DNA of 64,000 bases from Rubrivivax sp. (GTDB lineage Bacteria; Pseudomonadota; Gammaproteobacteria; Burkholderiales; Burkholderiaceae_C). The first letter of the stretch is position 1; every line of letters starts with the position of its first letter. Shown piece after piece: positions 9,006-17,533 of the stretch. The notes under the pieces are model-generated. The model saw only the letters and a list, made by a program, of their open reading frames with translations. It was not told the DNA's origin and made no database searches. The stretch is taken from NCBI GenBank assembly GCA_030653385.1, contig JAURZM010000079.1, positions 124,001 through 188,000 of the forward strand. Reading direction: 5' to 3'. The translations under genes and the position numbers were made by a program.

Positions 9006-9901
9006 GGCCGGGCTTGCGCGCAGGCTTGCACGCTCAACTGCGCCACCAGCGTTTCGGCGGCGGCGGCCTCGGCCAGCAGCACATGCACGTCGGGCAGGTC
9101 GGTGTCCCACTCCACCAGCGTCGGCCGGGGGCCCAGCCGTTGAAGCGCGTGCTGGTAGACCTGCCACACCGGCGCATGCACGCGGCTGCCGTGGTCGTCG
9201 ATCACGATGTCGCCGGTGTCGTGGTAACCCGCCAGGTGGATTTCGCCGACGCTGGCGCTGTTGATGCGGTCAATCCACATGCAGGCAGCCGCCACCGCCG
9301 CCGCTGCGTCGTGGTGTGCGTTCAGCGCATTGACCACCAGGTTGTTCACGTCCAGCAGCAGACCGCAACCGGTCTGCCGGGTGAGGCCGTTGAAAAAGTC
9401 GGGTTCGGCCAGGCTGTCGTCGGCCCAGTGCAGGTAGGCACTGAGGTTTTCGACCAGGATCGGCCGGCGCAGCCGGTCCTGCACCTGCTGCACGTTGGCG
9501 GCCATGATCTGCAGCGAAGCTTCGGTGAAAGCCACCGGCAGCAGGTCGCTGGCATGCACCGGCAAGGGTGCAGGGCGGCCACCGCCCGCCGCCTGGCGAA
9601 AAGCGCGCGCAAAACACGCGTGATCGCTGACCCGCACAGGCTCGACCCGCTGCACCAGCGCCGCCAAGCGGTCCAGGTGCCAAGGGTCCAGGCCAGCCGC
9701 CGAACCCAGCGACAAGCCTACGCCATGCAGGCTGATGTCCCAATGCTGGCGCGCCTGCATCAACACCGCCAGCGCAGCGCCACCTTCGCCGAAGAAGTTC
9801 TCGCTGTGCACTTCGACAAAAGGCAGCGGCGGCGGGTCGGCCAGCAGCACCGCATGGTGCGGGTGGCGCAGGCCGATGCCCACGTGCATCGGCCCGTTCA
9901 T
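9002..9901 (-). CDS. bufB: BufB, DUF692 multinuclear iron oxidase (MNIO) modifying bufferin
   Basis: A 299-residue DUF692/MNIO enzyme with a TIM-barrel fold. These enzymes use two or three iron ions and oxygen to modify cysteines in small peptides; in Caulobacter, BufB converts bufferin cysteines to thiooxazoles that bind copper. Visible landmarks in order are VEVHSENFFG, SLHGVGLSLGSA, SDHACF, VENLSAYLHW, LLLDVNNLVVNA, GEIHLAGYHD and LVEWDTDLP, supplying the His, Glu, Asp and Asn metal ligands. The third motif, SDHACF, differs from the SEHLAW I recall as usual. The gene lies between bufA (73-base gap) and bufC (4-base overlap). Confidence 0.9.
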   Translation of the reverse strand: MNGPMHVGIGLRHPHHAVLLADPPPLPFVEVHSENFFGEGGAALAVLMQARQHWDISLHGVGLSLGSAAGLDPWHLDRLAALVQRVEPVRVSDHACFARAFRQAAGGGRPAPLPVHASDLLPVAFTEASLQIMAANVQQVQDRLRRPILVENLSAYLHWADDSLAEPDFFNGLTRQTGCGLLLDVNNLVVNALNAHHDAAAAVAAACMWIDRINSASVGEIHLAGYHDTGDIVIDDHGSRVHAPVWQVYQHALQRLGPRPTLVEWDTDLPDVHVLLAEAAAAETLVAQLSVQACAQARP

Positions 9902-9974
9902 GCGCAGCGCATGCGGCTCAAGCAGAGGCCGCGGATCCGACCTCGCCGTTGCGCCACAGGCGCCACGGCAGGGG

Positions 9975-10247
9975 TCACTTTTTCGCCTTCTTGGCTTCTT
10001 CGGCGGTCATGCCCTTCATGTCCTTGCAGGTGCCCTTGGCGACGTACTTCCACTCGCCCGGGTCATTGTCGACCTTGGACTGGCCGGCGCAGGAATGGGT
10101 ACCCGCCAGATTGCCACAGTCGTTCTGCCCGGCCTTGGCGATGCCGTAGCACTTCTCCTTGCCCTTGTCCTGGGCGGCGACCTGGCCCACCAGGCCCAAG
10201 GCCAAAGCTGAAGCCAAAGCGGATGAGACGATAAGACGTTGGTTCAT
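9975..10247 (-). CDS. bufA: BufA1-type bufferin precursor (DUF2282), copper-binding RiPP
   Basis: A 90-residue DUF2282 protein. An N-terminal signal peptide (residues 1 to about 25, ending GQVAAQ) precedes a short mature peptide with four cysteines, C33, C44, C53 and C74, in the family pattern EKCYGIAKAGQNDC, THSCAG and KGTCKDM. In characterised members the cysteines are modified by BufB, and the exported product sequesters copper in the periplasm. A GGAG ribosome site sits 8 bases before the ATG. The gene is first in the operon. I did not find a confident promoter in the 107 bases before it. Confidence 0.9.
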   Translation of the reverse strand: MNQRLIVSSALASALALGLVGQVAAQDKGKEKCYGIAKAGQNDCGNLAGTHSCAGQSKVDNDPGEWKYVAKGTCKDMKGMTAEEAKKAKK

Positions 10248-10354
10248 GGATGCAACTCCGAAGGTGGAAGTGGAAGGCGCGTCGACCGGATGACCCGCGC
10301 CGACTTCGAGATGGTCGCATCGCCGCCGGACTTCTTACAGAAGCCCCAGAACCG

Positions 10355-11002
10355 TCAGGCGATGCTGCCGCCCGATTCCTGGCGGTCGGCCGCCACCCGC
10401 AGTGCCGTCGCCAGCGCCAGCTGCACACCCAGACACTGCTGGTCCAGCGCCAGGCCCGGAAGCCCCTGCTGCACGGCCTGCTCGGGCAGCAGCGGCACGT
10501 GCATGAAACCGCCGCGCACACCAGGGCGGCGGCGCAGGCTGTGCATCAGGCCGAAAAACACGTGGTTGCAGACAAAGGTGCCGGCGGTCTGTGACACCGC
10601 TGCAGGCACCCCCGCCTGCAACATGGCATGCACCATGGCCTTGATGGGCAGCGTGCTGAAGTGGGCGGCCGGCGCTGCGGCCAGCACCGGCTGGTCGATG
10701 GGCTGCGCACCGGCGTTGTCGGGGATGCGCGCGTCGTCGACATTGATGGCCACCCGCTCCACCGACAGCTCGGCACGTCCGGGCGCCAGGCCCAGCGACA
10801 GCACCAGGCGCGGCCGGTGTTTCCGCAGGCCCGCCTGCAACACGGCCAGCGACTGGCCAAACACACACGGCAGCAAAAGCGCGTGCACCCTGACACCTTC
10901 GATGCGCTGCCCGTGCAAGGCCCTGGCCACCTCCCACGACGGGTTGACGGTGTCCTGGTCGAAGGGCTCGAAGCCGGTCAAGAGCAGTCGGGGCGTGTCC
11001 AT
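10355..11002 (-). CDS. pcp: Pyroglutamyl (pyrrolidone-carboxylate) peptidase I
   Basis: A 215-residue cytosolic cysteine peptidase that removes N-terminal pyroglutamate from peptides. The catalytic triad is visible: E82 in ELSVERVAIN, C145 in GTFVCNHVFFGL and H168 in GGFMHVPLLPEQ. The N-terminal LLTGFEPF motif is typical. I use the ATG at 11002, 10 bases after the 5-oxoprolinase stop, with AGGCAGG just before it; the longer frame upstream lies inside the oxoprolinase gene. Being last in a racemase-oxoprolinase-pcp operon, its product pyroglutamate would feed straight into 5-oxoprolinase. Confidence 0.93.
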   Translation of the reverse strand: MDTPRLLLTGFEPFDQDTVNPSWEVARALHGQRIEGVRVHALLLPCVFGQSLAVLQAGLRKHRPRLVLSLGLAPGRAELSVERVAINVDDARIPDNAGAQPIDQPVLAAAPAAHFSTLPIKAMVHAMLQAGVPAAVSQTAGTFVCNHVFFGLMHSLRRRPGVRGGFMHVPLLPEQAVQQGLPGLALDQQCLGVQLALATALRVAADRQESGGSIA

Positions 11003-11012
11003 GCCTGCCGCC

Positions 11013-14000
11013 TCAAGCCTTGCCCGGCGCGCCGTATCCACCGCCGCCCGGCGTTTCGACGACAAACACGTCACCCGGCTCCATCGCGGCCGAGCCGATG
11101 TGCTCGAGTGCTTCGACACGGCCGTCACGGCGTTCGACACGGTTGATGCCCAAAGCCCCGGGCGATCCACCGGCCATGCCGAAGGCCGGCACCGTGCGGC
11201 CGTTGGACAGGATGGACGCCGTCATGCGTTCCAGGAAACGCACCCGCCGCACGCCGCCGTCGCCGCCCTTCCACTGCCCGGCACCGCCACTGCCAGCGCG
11301 AACGGCGTAACTCTCCAGTCGCACGGGAAATCGGAACTCCAGCACCTCGGGGTCGGTCAGGCGCGAATTGGTCATGTGCGTCTGCACGACGCTGGTGCCG
11401 TTGAAACCCGGGCCGGCGCCGCTGCCGCCGCTGATGGTTTCGTAGTACTGGTGCGTTTCGTTGCCGAAGGTGAAGTTGTTCATCGTGCACTGGCCAGCGG
11501 CCATCACGCCCAGGGCGCCGTACAGCGTGTTGGTGACACAGGTGCTGGTTTCCACGTTGCCGGCCACCACCGCGGCCGGTGGGTTGGGGTTCAGCATGCA
11601 GCCCGGCGGCACGATGACGTGCAGCGGTTTCAGGCAACCGGCGTTGAGCGGGATGTCGTCATCGACCAGCGTGCGAAAGACATACAGCACCGCGGCCATC
11701 GTCACCGCCTTCGGCGCGTTGAAGTTGTTGGGCAGCTGCGCGCTGGTGCCGGTGAAGTCGATGGTGGCTTCGCGCTTGGCTGCGTGCACCGTGACCTTGA
11801 CGCTGATCTGCGCGCCGTTGTCCAGCGGCAAGGTGTATTGGCCAGCTTTCAGCGCGGTGATGACACGCCGCACACTTTCTTCGGCATTGTCCTGCACGTG
11901 TTTCATGTAGGCGTCGACCGTGACGCGGCCGAACTGCGCCACCATCGCGATCAGCTCTTCCACGCCCTTCTGGTTGGCGGCGATCTGCGCGCGCAAGTCG
12001 GCAATCGTCTGCTGCGGGTTGCGCGCCGGGTAGGGGCCGCTGCGCAGCTGCGCCGTGAGCTCGGCTTCGCGCAGCTGGCCGTTGCGCACGAGCAGGAAGT
12101 TGTCGAACAGCACACCCTCTTCGTCGATGGTCTTGCTGAAGGGCGGCATGCTGCCGGGTGTGGTGCCGCCGATGTCGGCATGGTGGCCGCGGCTGGCGAC
12201 ATAAAACGAGGGCTTGGCATCTGCGGTGTCCAGGTAAACAGGCGTCACCACGGTCACGTCGGGCAGGTGCGTGCCACCGTGGTACGGGTCGTTCAACACG
12301 TACACATCACCGGCCTGCATGGCCGGGTTGCGCTCGATCACCGTCTTGATGCTTTCGCTCATGCTGCCCAGGTGCACCGGCATGTGCGGTGCATTGGCAA
12401 TCAGCTCACCGGCGGCGCTGAAGAGGGCACAGCTGAAGTCCAGGCGCTCCTTGATGTTGACGCTGTAGGCGGTGTTCTGCAGCCGCAGGCCCATCTGCTC
12501 GGCGATGTTCATGAAGAGGTTGTTGAAGACCTCCAGCATCACCGGGTCGGCGTCGGTGCCGATGGCGTGTTGCGTGGCGCGCGGCACCACCCGCTGCAGC
12601 TCGATGGGGCCGGCGGCCGTCAGCGTGGCCTGCCAGCCGGGTTCGACCACCGTGGTGGCGTTTTTCTCGGCCACGATGGCCGGGCCGGCGATGGTGGCGC
12701 CGGCCTGCAGGTTTTCGCGCACGAACAGGCCCGCGTCGAGCCAGCTGCCGCTGTGCATGCGCACCTGCGCATCGGGCTGTGGCACATAAGCAGCAGGCTC
12801 TTGAGCGCTGGATGCAACATCAAAACGTTCGCCCGCGCCCACGGCTTCCACCGACACGGCTTCGATGACCAGCAGCCGGTCGGGCATCAGGAATGCAAAG
12901 CGCTGCCGGTAGCCGGCTTCGAAGTCGCGTCGAATCTGCGCCATGTCCTGGCAAGGCACGACCAGCGCGGTGTCGGTGCCCTGGTAGCGCACGTGCACGT
13001 TGCGCCGCAGTTCGATGCCGTGGTGCGCCACACCCTGGCTGGCGACCTCGTCACGGGCCGCTTCGCCCAGCGTGTCCAGCCGGGCTTGCGCCGCGGCCAG
13101 GCCGGCCTCGTCCAGCGGCAGTTCGATGCTGGCTTCACGCATCGCAATCTGGTCGGCCAGGCCCATGCCGTAAGCCGACAGCACACCGGCCAGCGGGTGC
13201 ACAAAGACCCGGCTCATGCCCAGCGCGTCGGCCACGCCGCAGGCGTGCTGGCCACCGGCGCCGCCAAAACACTGCAGCGTGTACTGCGTGACGTCGTAGC
13301 CGCGTGCCACGCTGATGCGCTTGATGGCGTTGGCCATGTTCTGGACGGCGATCTGCAAAAAACCTTCGGCCAGCGACTCGGCCGTGGCCGTGCGGCCGGT
13401 GCTGACCTGCACTTTCGCGGCCAGGGCTTCGAACTTGGCCGCCACCCCTTCACGGTCCAGCGCTTTGTTGGCCTGCGGGCCAAACACCTTCGGAAAGTGT
13501 GCCGGCTGGATCTTGCCCAGCAGCACATTCGCGTCGGTGGTGGCCAGCGGCCCGCCCCGGCGGTAGCTGGCCGGCCCGGGGTTTGCGCCGGCGCTTTCCG
13601 GCCCCACGCGCAGCCTTGCGCCGTCAAAAGCCAGGATGCTGCCGCCGCCGGCCGCCACCGTATGGATGCTCATCATCGGCGCGCGCATGCGCACCCCGGC
13701 CACCTGGGTTTCGAAGGCGCGTTCGAAAGCGCCAGCGTAGTGGCTCACGTCGGTGCTGGTGCCACCCATGTCGAAGCCGATGACCTTGTGGTGGCCTGCT
13801 GCCACCGCCGTGCGCACCATGCCCACGATGCCGCCTGCCGGGCCCGACAGGATGGCGTCTTTGCCCTGGAAGTGGTGCGCTTCGGTCAGGCCGCCGCTGC
13901 TTTGCATGAAAAACAGCCGCACACCCGGCATCTGCGCCGCCACCTGTTCGACATAACGCCTCAAGATCGGTGACAGGTAGGCATCCACGACGGTGGTGTC

Positions 14001-14624
14001 GCCACGCGACACCAGCTTCATCAGCGGGCTCACCTCGTGGCTGGCACTGACCTGCGTGAAGCCGATCTCGCGCGCCAACGCGGCGGCGGCCTGTTCATGC
14101 GAGGTGTAGCGGTAGCCGTGCATGAAGACGATGGCCACCGCGCGGATGCCGGCGTCGAAGGCGGCCCAGAGGCGTTCACGCAGGTGGGCCAGGTCCAGCG
14201 GCTGCAACATCTCGCCGTGCGCGCCGACACGTTCCTGCGCTTCGATGACCCGTTCGTACAACATCTCGGGCAGCACGATGTGGCGGTCGAAGAGCCGCGG
14301 CCGTGCCTGGTAGGCGATGCGCAGCGCGTCGCGGAAACCCTGGGTCGTGACCAGCAGCGTGCGGTCGCCCTTGCGTTCGAGCAGCGCGTTGGTGGCCACC
14401 GTGGTGCCCATTTTCACGCAGTCCACCTGCTCGGGCGAGATGGGCTGGCCGGCTTGCAGCCCGAGCAGCCGGCGGATACCTTCCACCGCGGCATCGGCAT
14501 ACTGCTCGGGGTTTTCGCTCAGCAGCTTCAGCGTCTGCAGTTCGCCGGCCGGCGTGCGGCCCACGATGTCGGTGAAGGTGCCACCACGGTCGATCCAGAA
14601 CTGCCAGCGGGGTTGGGTGTTCAT
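11013..14624 (-). CDS. 5-oxoprolinase, ATP-dependent (HyuA-HyuB fusion)
   Basis: A 1203-residue protein joining the hydantoinase A-type half (1 to about 690) and B-type half (about 690 to the end) in one chain, as in 5-oxoprolinases that hydrolyse pyroglutamate plus ATP to glutamate. Landmarks: WIDRGGTFTDIVGRTP at the N-terminus, MGTTVATNALLERKGDR, FDMGGTSTDVSHYAG (nucleotide site), then LEVFNNLFMNIAEQMG opening the B half and DPYHGGTHLPDVTVV. The C-terminus GGGGYG is typical. The ATG at 14624 overlaps the stop of the racemase-family gene (ATGA). Paired with pcp downstream, a pyroglutamate rather than hydantoin substrate is much the likelier. Confidence 0.92.
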   Translation of the reverse strand: MNTQPRWQFWIDRGGTFTDIVGRTPAGELQTLKLLSENPEQYADAAVEGIRRLLGLQAGQPISPEQVDCVKMGTTVATNALLERKGDRTLLVTTQGFRDALRIAYQARPRLFDRHIVLPEMLYERVIEAQERVGAHGEMLQPLDLAHLRERLWAAFDAGIRAVAIVFMHGYRYTSHEQAAAALAREIGFTQVSASHEVSPLMKLVSRGDTTVVDAYLSPILRRYVEQVAAQMPGVRLFFMQSSGGLTEAHHFQGKDAILSGPAGGIVGMVRTAVAAGHHKVIGFDMGGTSTDVSHYAGAFERAFETQVAGVRMRAPMMSIHTVAAGGGSILAFDGARLRVGPESAGANPGPASYRRGGPLATTDANVLLGKIQPAHFPKVFGPQANKALDREGVAAKFEALAAKVQVSTGRTATAESLAEGFLQIAVQNMANAIKRISVARGYDVTQYTLQCFGGAGGQHACGVADALGMSRVFVHPLAGVLSAYGMGLADQIAMREASIELPLDEAGLAAAQARLDTLGEAARDEVASQGVAHHGIELRRNVHVRYQGTDTALVVPCQDMAQIRRDFEAGYRQRFAFLMPDRLLVIEAVSVEAVGAGERFDVASSAQEPAAYVPQPDAQVRMHSGSWLDAGLFVRENLQAGATIAGPAIVAEKNATTVVEPGWQATLTAAGPIELQRVVPRATQHAIGTDADPVMLEVFNNLFMNIAEQMGLRLQNTAYSVNIKERLDFSCALFSAAGELIANAPHMPVHLGSMSESIKTVIERNPAMQAGDVYVLNDPYHGGTHLPDVTVVTPVYLDTADAKPSFYVASRGHHADIGGTTPGSMPPFSKTIDEEGVLFDNFLLVRNGQLREAELTAQLRSGPYPARNPQQTIADLRAQIAANQKGVEELIAMVAQFGRVTVDAYMKHVQDNAEESVRRVITALKAGQYTLPLDNGAQISVKVTVHAAKREATIDFTGTSAQLPNNFNAPKAVTMAAVLYVFRTLVDDDIPLNAGCLKPLHVIVPPGCMLNPNPPAAVVAGNVETSTCVTNTLYGALGVMAAGQCTMNNFTFGNETHQYYETISGGSGAGPGFNGTSVVQTHMTNSRLTDPEVLEFRFPVRLESYAVRAGSGGAGQWKGGDGGVRRVRFLERMTASILSNGRTVPAFGMAGGSPGALGINRVERRDGRVEALEHIGSAAMEPGDVFVVETPGGGGYGAPGKA

Positions 14625-15268
14625 AGCGCTTTCCATCGCTCGTGCACGAGCGTCAAGAGGTGGTGGACCGGCCGGCCGGTGGCTTTGGCCACCGCGTCGG
14701 CATAGGGTGGCATGTTGGTGCATTCCAGCACCACGTGCTGGATGGCCGGGTGTTGCTGCACCAGACGCATGGCGGCTTCGAGCACGTCCTGTTCGGCCCG
14801 TGCGATGTCCAGCTCGGGCAGGTTGTCGAGCAAGGTGCGCTGCAGAAGGCAGCCTGGGGCCAAGCCTGCCACGGGTGTGTCGGGCGCAGCGCCGGCGGCC
14901 CGCAGGTGAAGGGTCGACAGCGATGCCGCATCGACGGTCACGACACCGGCCCGCTGCAGTTCCGGCAGCTTGAGCAGCGCGGATGTCCACACCGGCACCG
15001 CCACCGCCGCCTGCAGCGCGGCCTGGTGCTGCACCAGGAAGCCGCAACTGGTGGTGATGGCGGCAGCACCTTGAGACACCAAGGCACGTGCGGCGTCGAT
15101 GAAGGGCTGCAACAGGCTGGCGTCGCCCTCGCGCACCACACGCTGCGGCGACGCGCCCGTCACCACGACGGCCCGAACCGGCATCGCATAACTGTCGGGC
15201 CGCCCCGCGTCACCCGGCACACGCGGGAAACATGTGTCCAGCATCAGCAAACCCAGGAATGCCGTCAT
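14621..15268 (-). CDS. Asp/Glu/hydantoin racemase family protein
   Basis: A 215-residue member of the Asp/Glu racemase superfamily. The two catalytic cysteines appear in ITTSCGFLVQHQAAL and VVLECTNMPPYADAV, so an acid/base racemase or isomerase mechanism is intact. I start at the ATG at 15268, four bases after the MarR-type gene stop. It overlaps 5-oxoprolinase by 4 bases. In this setting it could interconvert D- and L-forms of glutamate or 5-oxoproline so that both can be used, but that substrate is inferred from position only. Hydantoin or aspartate racemase activity are alternatives. Confidence 0.8.
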   Translation of the reverse strand: MTAFLGLLMLDTCFPRVPGDAGRPDSYAMPVRAVVVTGASPQRVVREGDASLLQPFIDAARALVSQGAAAITTSCGFLVQHQAALQAAVAVPVWTSALLKLPELQRAGVVTVDAASLSTLHLRAAGAAPDTPVAGLAPGCLLQRTLLDNLPELDIARAEQDVLEAAMRLVQQHPAIQHVVLECTNMPPYADAVAKATGRPVHHLLTLVHERWKAL

Positions 15269-15272
15269 GCCA

Positions 15273-15851
15273 TCACAAGGAGGTCGCCGCACGGGCCGCC
15301 TGGTCGTACATGCCGCTCATGCTGCGCAGCAGCCGCGCCAGTTCGCCGATCTCGGCGTTGAGCTCGGTGTCCAGGCTGCGCACCAGGCAGTCCTCGCGCA
15401 CGCTGCGGTACTGCGCCACGAAGGCCTCGCCGGCTTCGGTGGGGCTGTAGAACACTTCCTTGCCCTGTTTGTCGGCACGCGCCAGGCCGGCGGCCACCAG
15501 CTTCTTCAGCGAATAGGCCACCACGTGTGTGTCTTCGTAGTTCAGCACGAAGCAGATGTCGGCCAGCTTCTTGTTGCGGGCGCGGTGGTTGATGTGGTGC
15601 ATCAGCAGCACATCGGTGATGGTCAGGTCGGGGCAACCGGCCGCCGCCATGCAGCGCACGGCCCAGCGCGAAAAGGCGTTCCAGGCCACGATGAGGCCGA
15701 ACTCGAATTCCGACAGCTCCACACTGCGCGGCGACACCAGGTGCGATGACGACACGATGCCACCCGCTCGGCCGGCCACCGCACGGGGCGCCTTTCGCGG
15801 CGTGGCGCTGGTCGCAGGTTCGGCAGCGGCGATTCGTGTTTTGCGTGGCAT
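15273..15851 (-). CDS. MarR-type winged-helix regulator (COG5631-like)
   Basis: A DNA-binding protein of about 192 residues with a MarR-like winged helix: ELSEFEFGLIVAWNAFSRW, then LTITDVLLMHHINHR, the helix-turn-helix ADICFVLNYEDTHVVAYSLKKL and the wing ARADKQGKEVFYSPTEAG. The pattern fits the predicted MarR-like group COG5631. I prefer the ATG at 15851: the longer frame from 15899 would run over the probable promoter of the divergent TRAP operon. It is first in the minus-strand catabolic operon and divergent from dctP, so it probably controls both directions, perhaps in response to pyroglutamate. Confidence 0.82.
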   Translation of the reverse strand: MPRKTRIAAAEPATSATPRKAPRAVAGRAGGIVSSSHLVSPRSVELSEFEFGLIVAWNAFSRWAVRCMAAAGCPDLTITDVLLMHHINHRARNKKLADICFVLNYEDTHVVAYSLKKLVAAGLARADKQGKEVFYSPTEAGEAFVAQYRSVREDCLVRSLDTELNAEIGELARLLRSMSGMYDQAARAATSL

Positions 15852-15881
15852 CGGTGTTTTCACCAGATCGTCGAAGAAACG

Positions 15882-15911
15882 TTGACACTTTATCGACATC
15901 GTCTCTAGACT
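15882..15911 (+). promoter_or_regulatory. Possible sigma70 promoter for the TRAP operon
   Basis: A perfect TTGACA at 15882-15887 is followed after 18 bases by TAGACT at 15906-15911, a four-of-six match to TATAAT. This AT-richer patch lies about 100 bases before dctP, between the divergent regulator and transporter genes, where an operator is expected. No clean inverted repeat was identified. The match is visual only. Confidence 0.4.
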
Positions 15912-16012
15912 TCAATCCACCTGATGCAAACCCCGAGCCGCCGGCCCTTCACGCGCCGCCCGGCACGCCTCATGCTTGCCACTTCTTCATTCAACTGATT
16001 TCAGGAGAGCCG

Positions 16013-16981
16013 ATGAAACTGCTGCCCACGCTCATCACCGCAGCCGCGCTGCTGGTGGCTGCTACCGCCCAAGCCCAGACAAAGTGGGACCTGCCCGCTG
16101 CCTACCCCGCCGGCAACTTCCACAGCGTGAACCTGGCCGAGTTTGCCGCCGATGTCGACAAGGCCACCGCCGGCAAGCTGAAGATCACCGTGCACCCGGG
16201 TGCCTCGCTGTTCAAAGCGCCTGAAATCAAACGCGCGGTGCAAGGCGGCCAGGCGCAGATCGGCGAAGTGCTGCTGGTCAACTTCCAGAACGAATGGCAG
16301 ATCTTCGGTGCCGACGGCCTGCCCTTCCTGGCCGACAGCTGGGAAAAGGCCGCCAAGCTGTGGCAGGTGCAAAAGCCGATGCTCGAAAGGAAGCTGGCCG
16401 AGCAGGGCATGATGGTCTTGTACGCCGTGCCGTGGCCGCCGCAGGGCATCTACAGCAAGCGCCCGCTGGCCAGCGCGGCCGACTTGAAGGGCATCAAGTG
16501 GCGTGCCTACAGCCCGGCCACCAGCCGCATCGCCGAACTGGTGGGTGCCCAGCCCGTCACCGTGCAAGCCGCTGAAGTGAGCCAGGCCTTTGCCACCGGC
16601 GTGGCCGAAAGCATGATGTCCAGCGGCAGCACCGGCTGGGACGCCAAGCTGCACGAACACGTGAAGTTCTGGTACGACACCCAGGCCTGGTTGCCCAAAA
16701 ACGCCGTGCTCGTGAACATGACCGCTTTCAAGGCGCTGGACAAGCCGACGCAAGACGCGCTGATGAAAGCCGGTGCCGACGCGGAAAAGCGCGGCTGGGC
16801 TGCCAGCCAGAAGGCCAATGGCGAAACGCTGGACAAGCTGAAGGCCGGTGGCATGGCCATCCTGCCGCCCAGCCCGCAGCTGAAGGCCGACATGGCCAAG
16901 GTGGGCGACACGCTGCTGAAGGAATGGCTTGAAAAGGCCGGCCCCGAAGGCAAGGCGCTGGTCGACGCCTTCGCCAAGTAA
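16013..16981 (+). CDS. dctP: TRAP transporter solute-binding protein DctP
   Basis: A 322-residue periplasmic binding protein of the TRAP (DctP/TAXI-like) type. The signal peptide is about 21 residues (ends ATAQAQ). The fold signatures include IKRAVQGGQAQIGEVLL and GIKWRAYSPATSRIAELVG, in which the arginine normally clamps the substrate carboxylate. A TCAGGAGAG ribosome site precedes the ATG at 16013. It is first in dctP-dctQ-dctM and divergent from the pyroglutamate operon. Bordetella has DctP proteins known to bind pyroglutamate, so that ligand is the best guess here, though membership of that subgroup was not tested. Confidence 0.92.
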   Translation: MKLLPTLITAAALLVAATAQAQTKWDLPAAYPAGNFHSVNLAEFAADVDKATAGKLKITVHPGASLFKAPEIKRAVQGGQAQIGEVLLVNFQNEWQIFGADGLPFLADSWEKAAKLWQVQKPMLERKLAEQGMMVLYAVPWPPQGIYSKRPLASAADLKGIKWRAYSPATSRIAELVGAQPVTVQAAEVSQAFATGVAESMMSSGSTGWDAKLHEHVKFWYDTQAWLPKNAVLVNMTAFKALDKPTQDALMKAGADAEKRGWAASQKANGETLDKLKAGGMAILPPSPQLKADMAKVGDTLLKEWLEKAGPEGKALVDAFAK

Positions 16982-17008
16982 ACGCACGTCGCCCGAGTCG
17001 AGCTCCCG

Positions 17009-17512
17009 ATGCGCCGCCTGCTGGACGCCCTGTACACCGGGGCCGCCTGGTTGGCGGCGCTCTTCATGGTGGGCTTGCTGCTGATGGTGCTGCTGTCCAT
17101 CGTCAGCCGCTTGCTGCACTTCCACGTGCCCGGCACCGACGCCTATGCCGGCTACCTGATGGCCGGCGCGGGTTTCCTGGCGCTGGCGCACACGCTGAAA
17201 AAGGGCGAGCACATCCGCGTCACGCTGGTGTTGACCTACCTGAAGGGCGGCGTGCGGCGTGGTTTCGAGATCTGGGCACTGGCCGCGGCTTCGGCATTGG
17301 CGCTGCTGAGCGCCTTCTACAGCGCACGGTTGGTGTGGCAGTCGCATGCCTTCCACGACATCTCCACCAGCAACGACGCCACGCCCTTGTGGATTCCGCA
17401 ACTGGGCATGGCCATCGGCACGGCCATCCTGGCGATTGCCTTCATCGACGAGCTGGTGCTCGAAGTGCGGGGCGAGCGGCGGACGGGCGACGCGGCGGCA
17501 CGCAATGAGTGA
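17009..17512 (+). CDS. dctQ: TRAP transporter small permease DctQ
   Basis: A 167-residue four-helix membrane protein of the DctQ family. It begins MRRLLDALYTGAAWLAALFM, carries the family motif in LMAGAGFLALAHTLKKGEHIRVTLV, and has a last hydrophobic segment around LGMAIGTAILAIAFIDELVLEV. DctQ forms the scaffold half of the TRAP permease. It follows dctP by 27 bases and precedes dctM by 21, consistent with one transcript. Confidence 0.92.
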   Translation: MRRLLDALYTGAAWLAALFMVGLLLMVLLSIVSRLLHFHVPGTDAYAGYLMAGAGFLALAHTLKKGEHIRVTLVLTYLKGGVRRGFEIWALAAASALALLSAFYSARLVWQSHAFHDISTSNDATPLWIPQLGMAIGTAILAIAFIDELVLEVRGERRTGDAAARNE

Positions 17513-17533
17513 GCAAGGCGAAAACAGCACCAA

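Noticed and set aside
10248..10354. An ECF (SigF-type) promoter for the bufferin operon
   Set aside because: A TGTAAG and a CGAA are present on the minus strand but about 25 bases apart, too far for a known ECF promoter pattern.
10239..13973. A 1244-codon plus-strand frame antisense to pcp and 5-oxoprolinase
   Set aside because: It is the shadow of strongly G/C-biased genes on the other strand; its translation has no motif, starts without a ribosome site, and is unusually rich in His, Arg and Gln, as antisense frames are.
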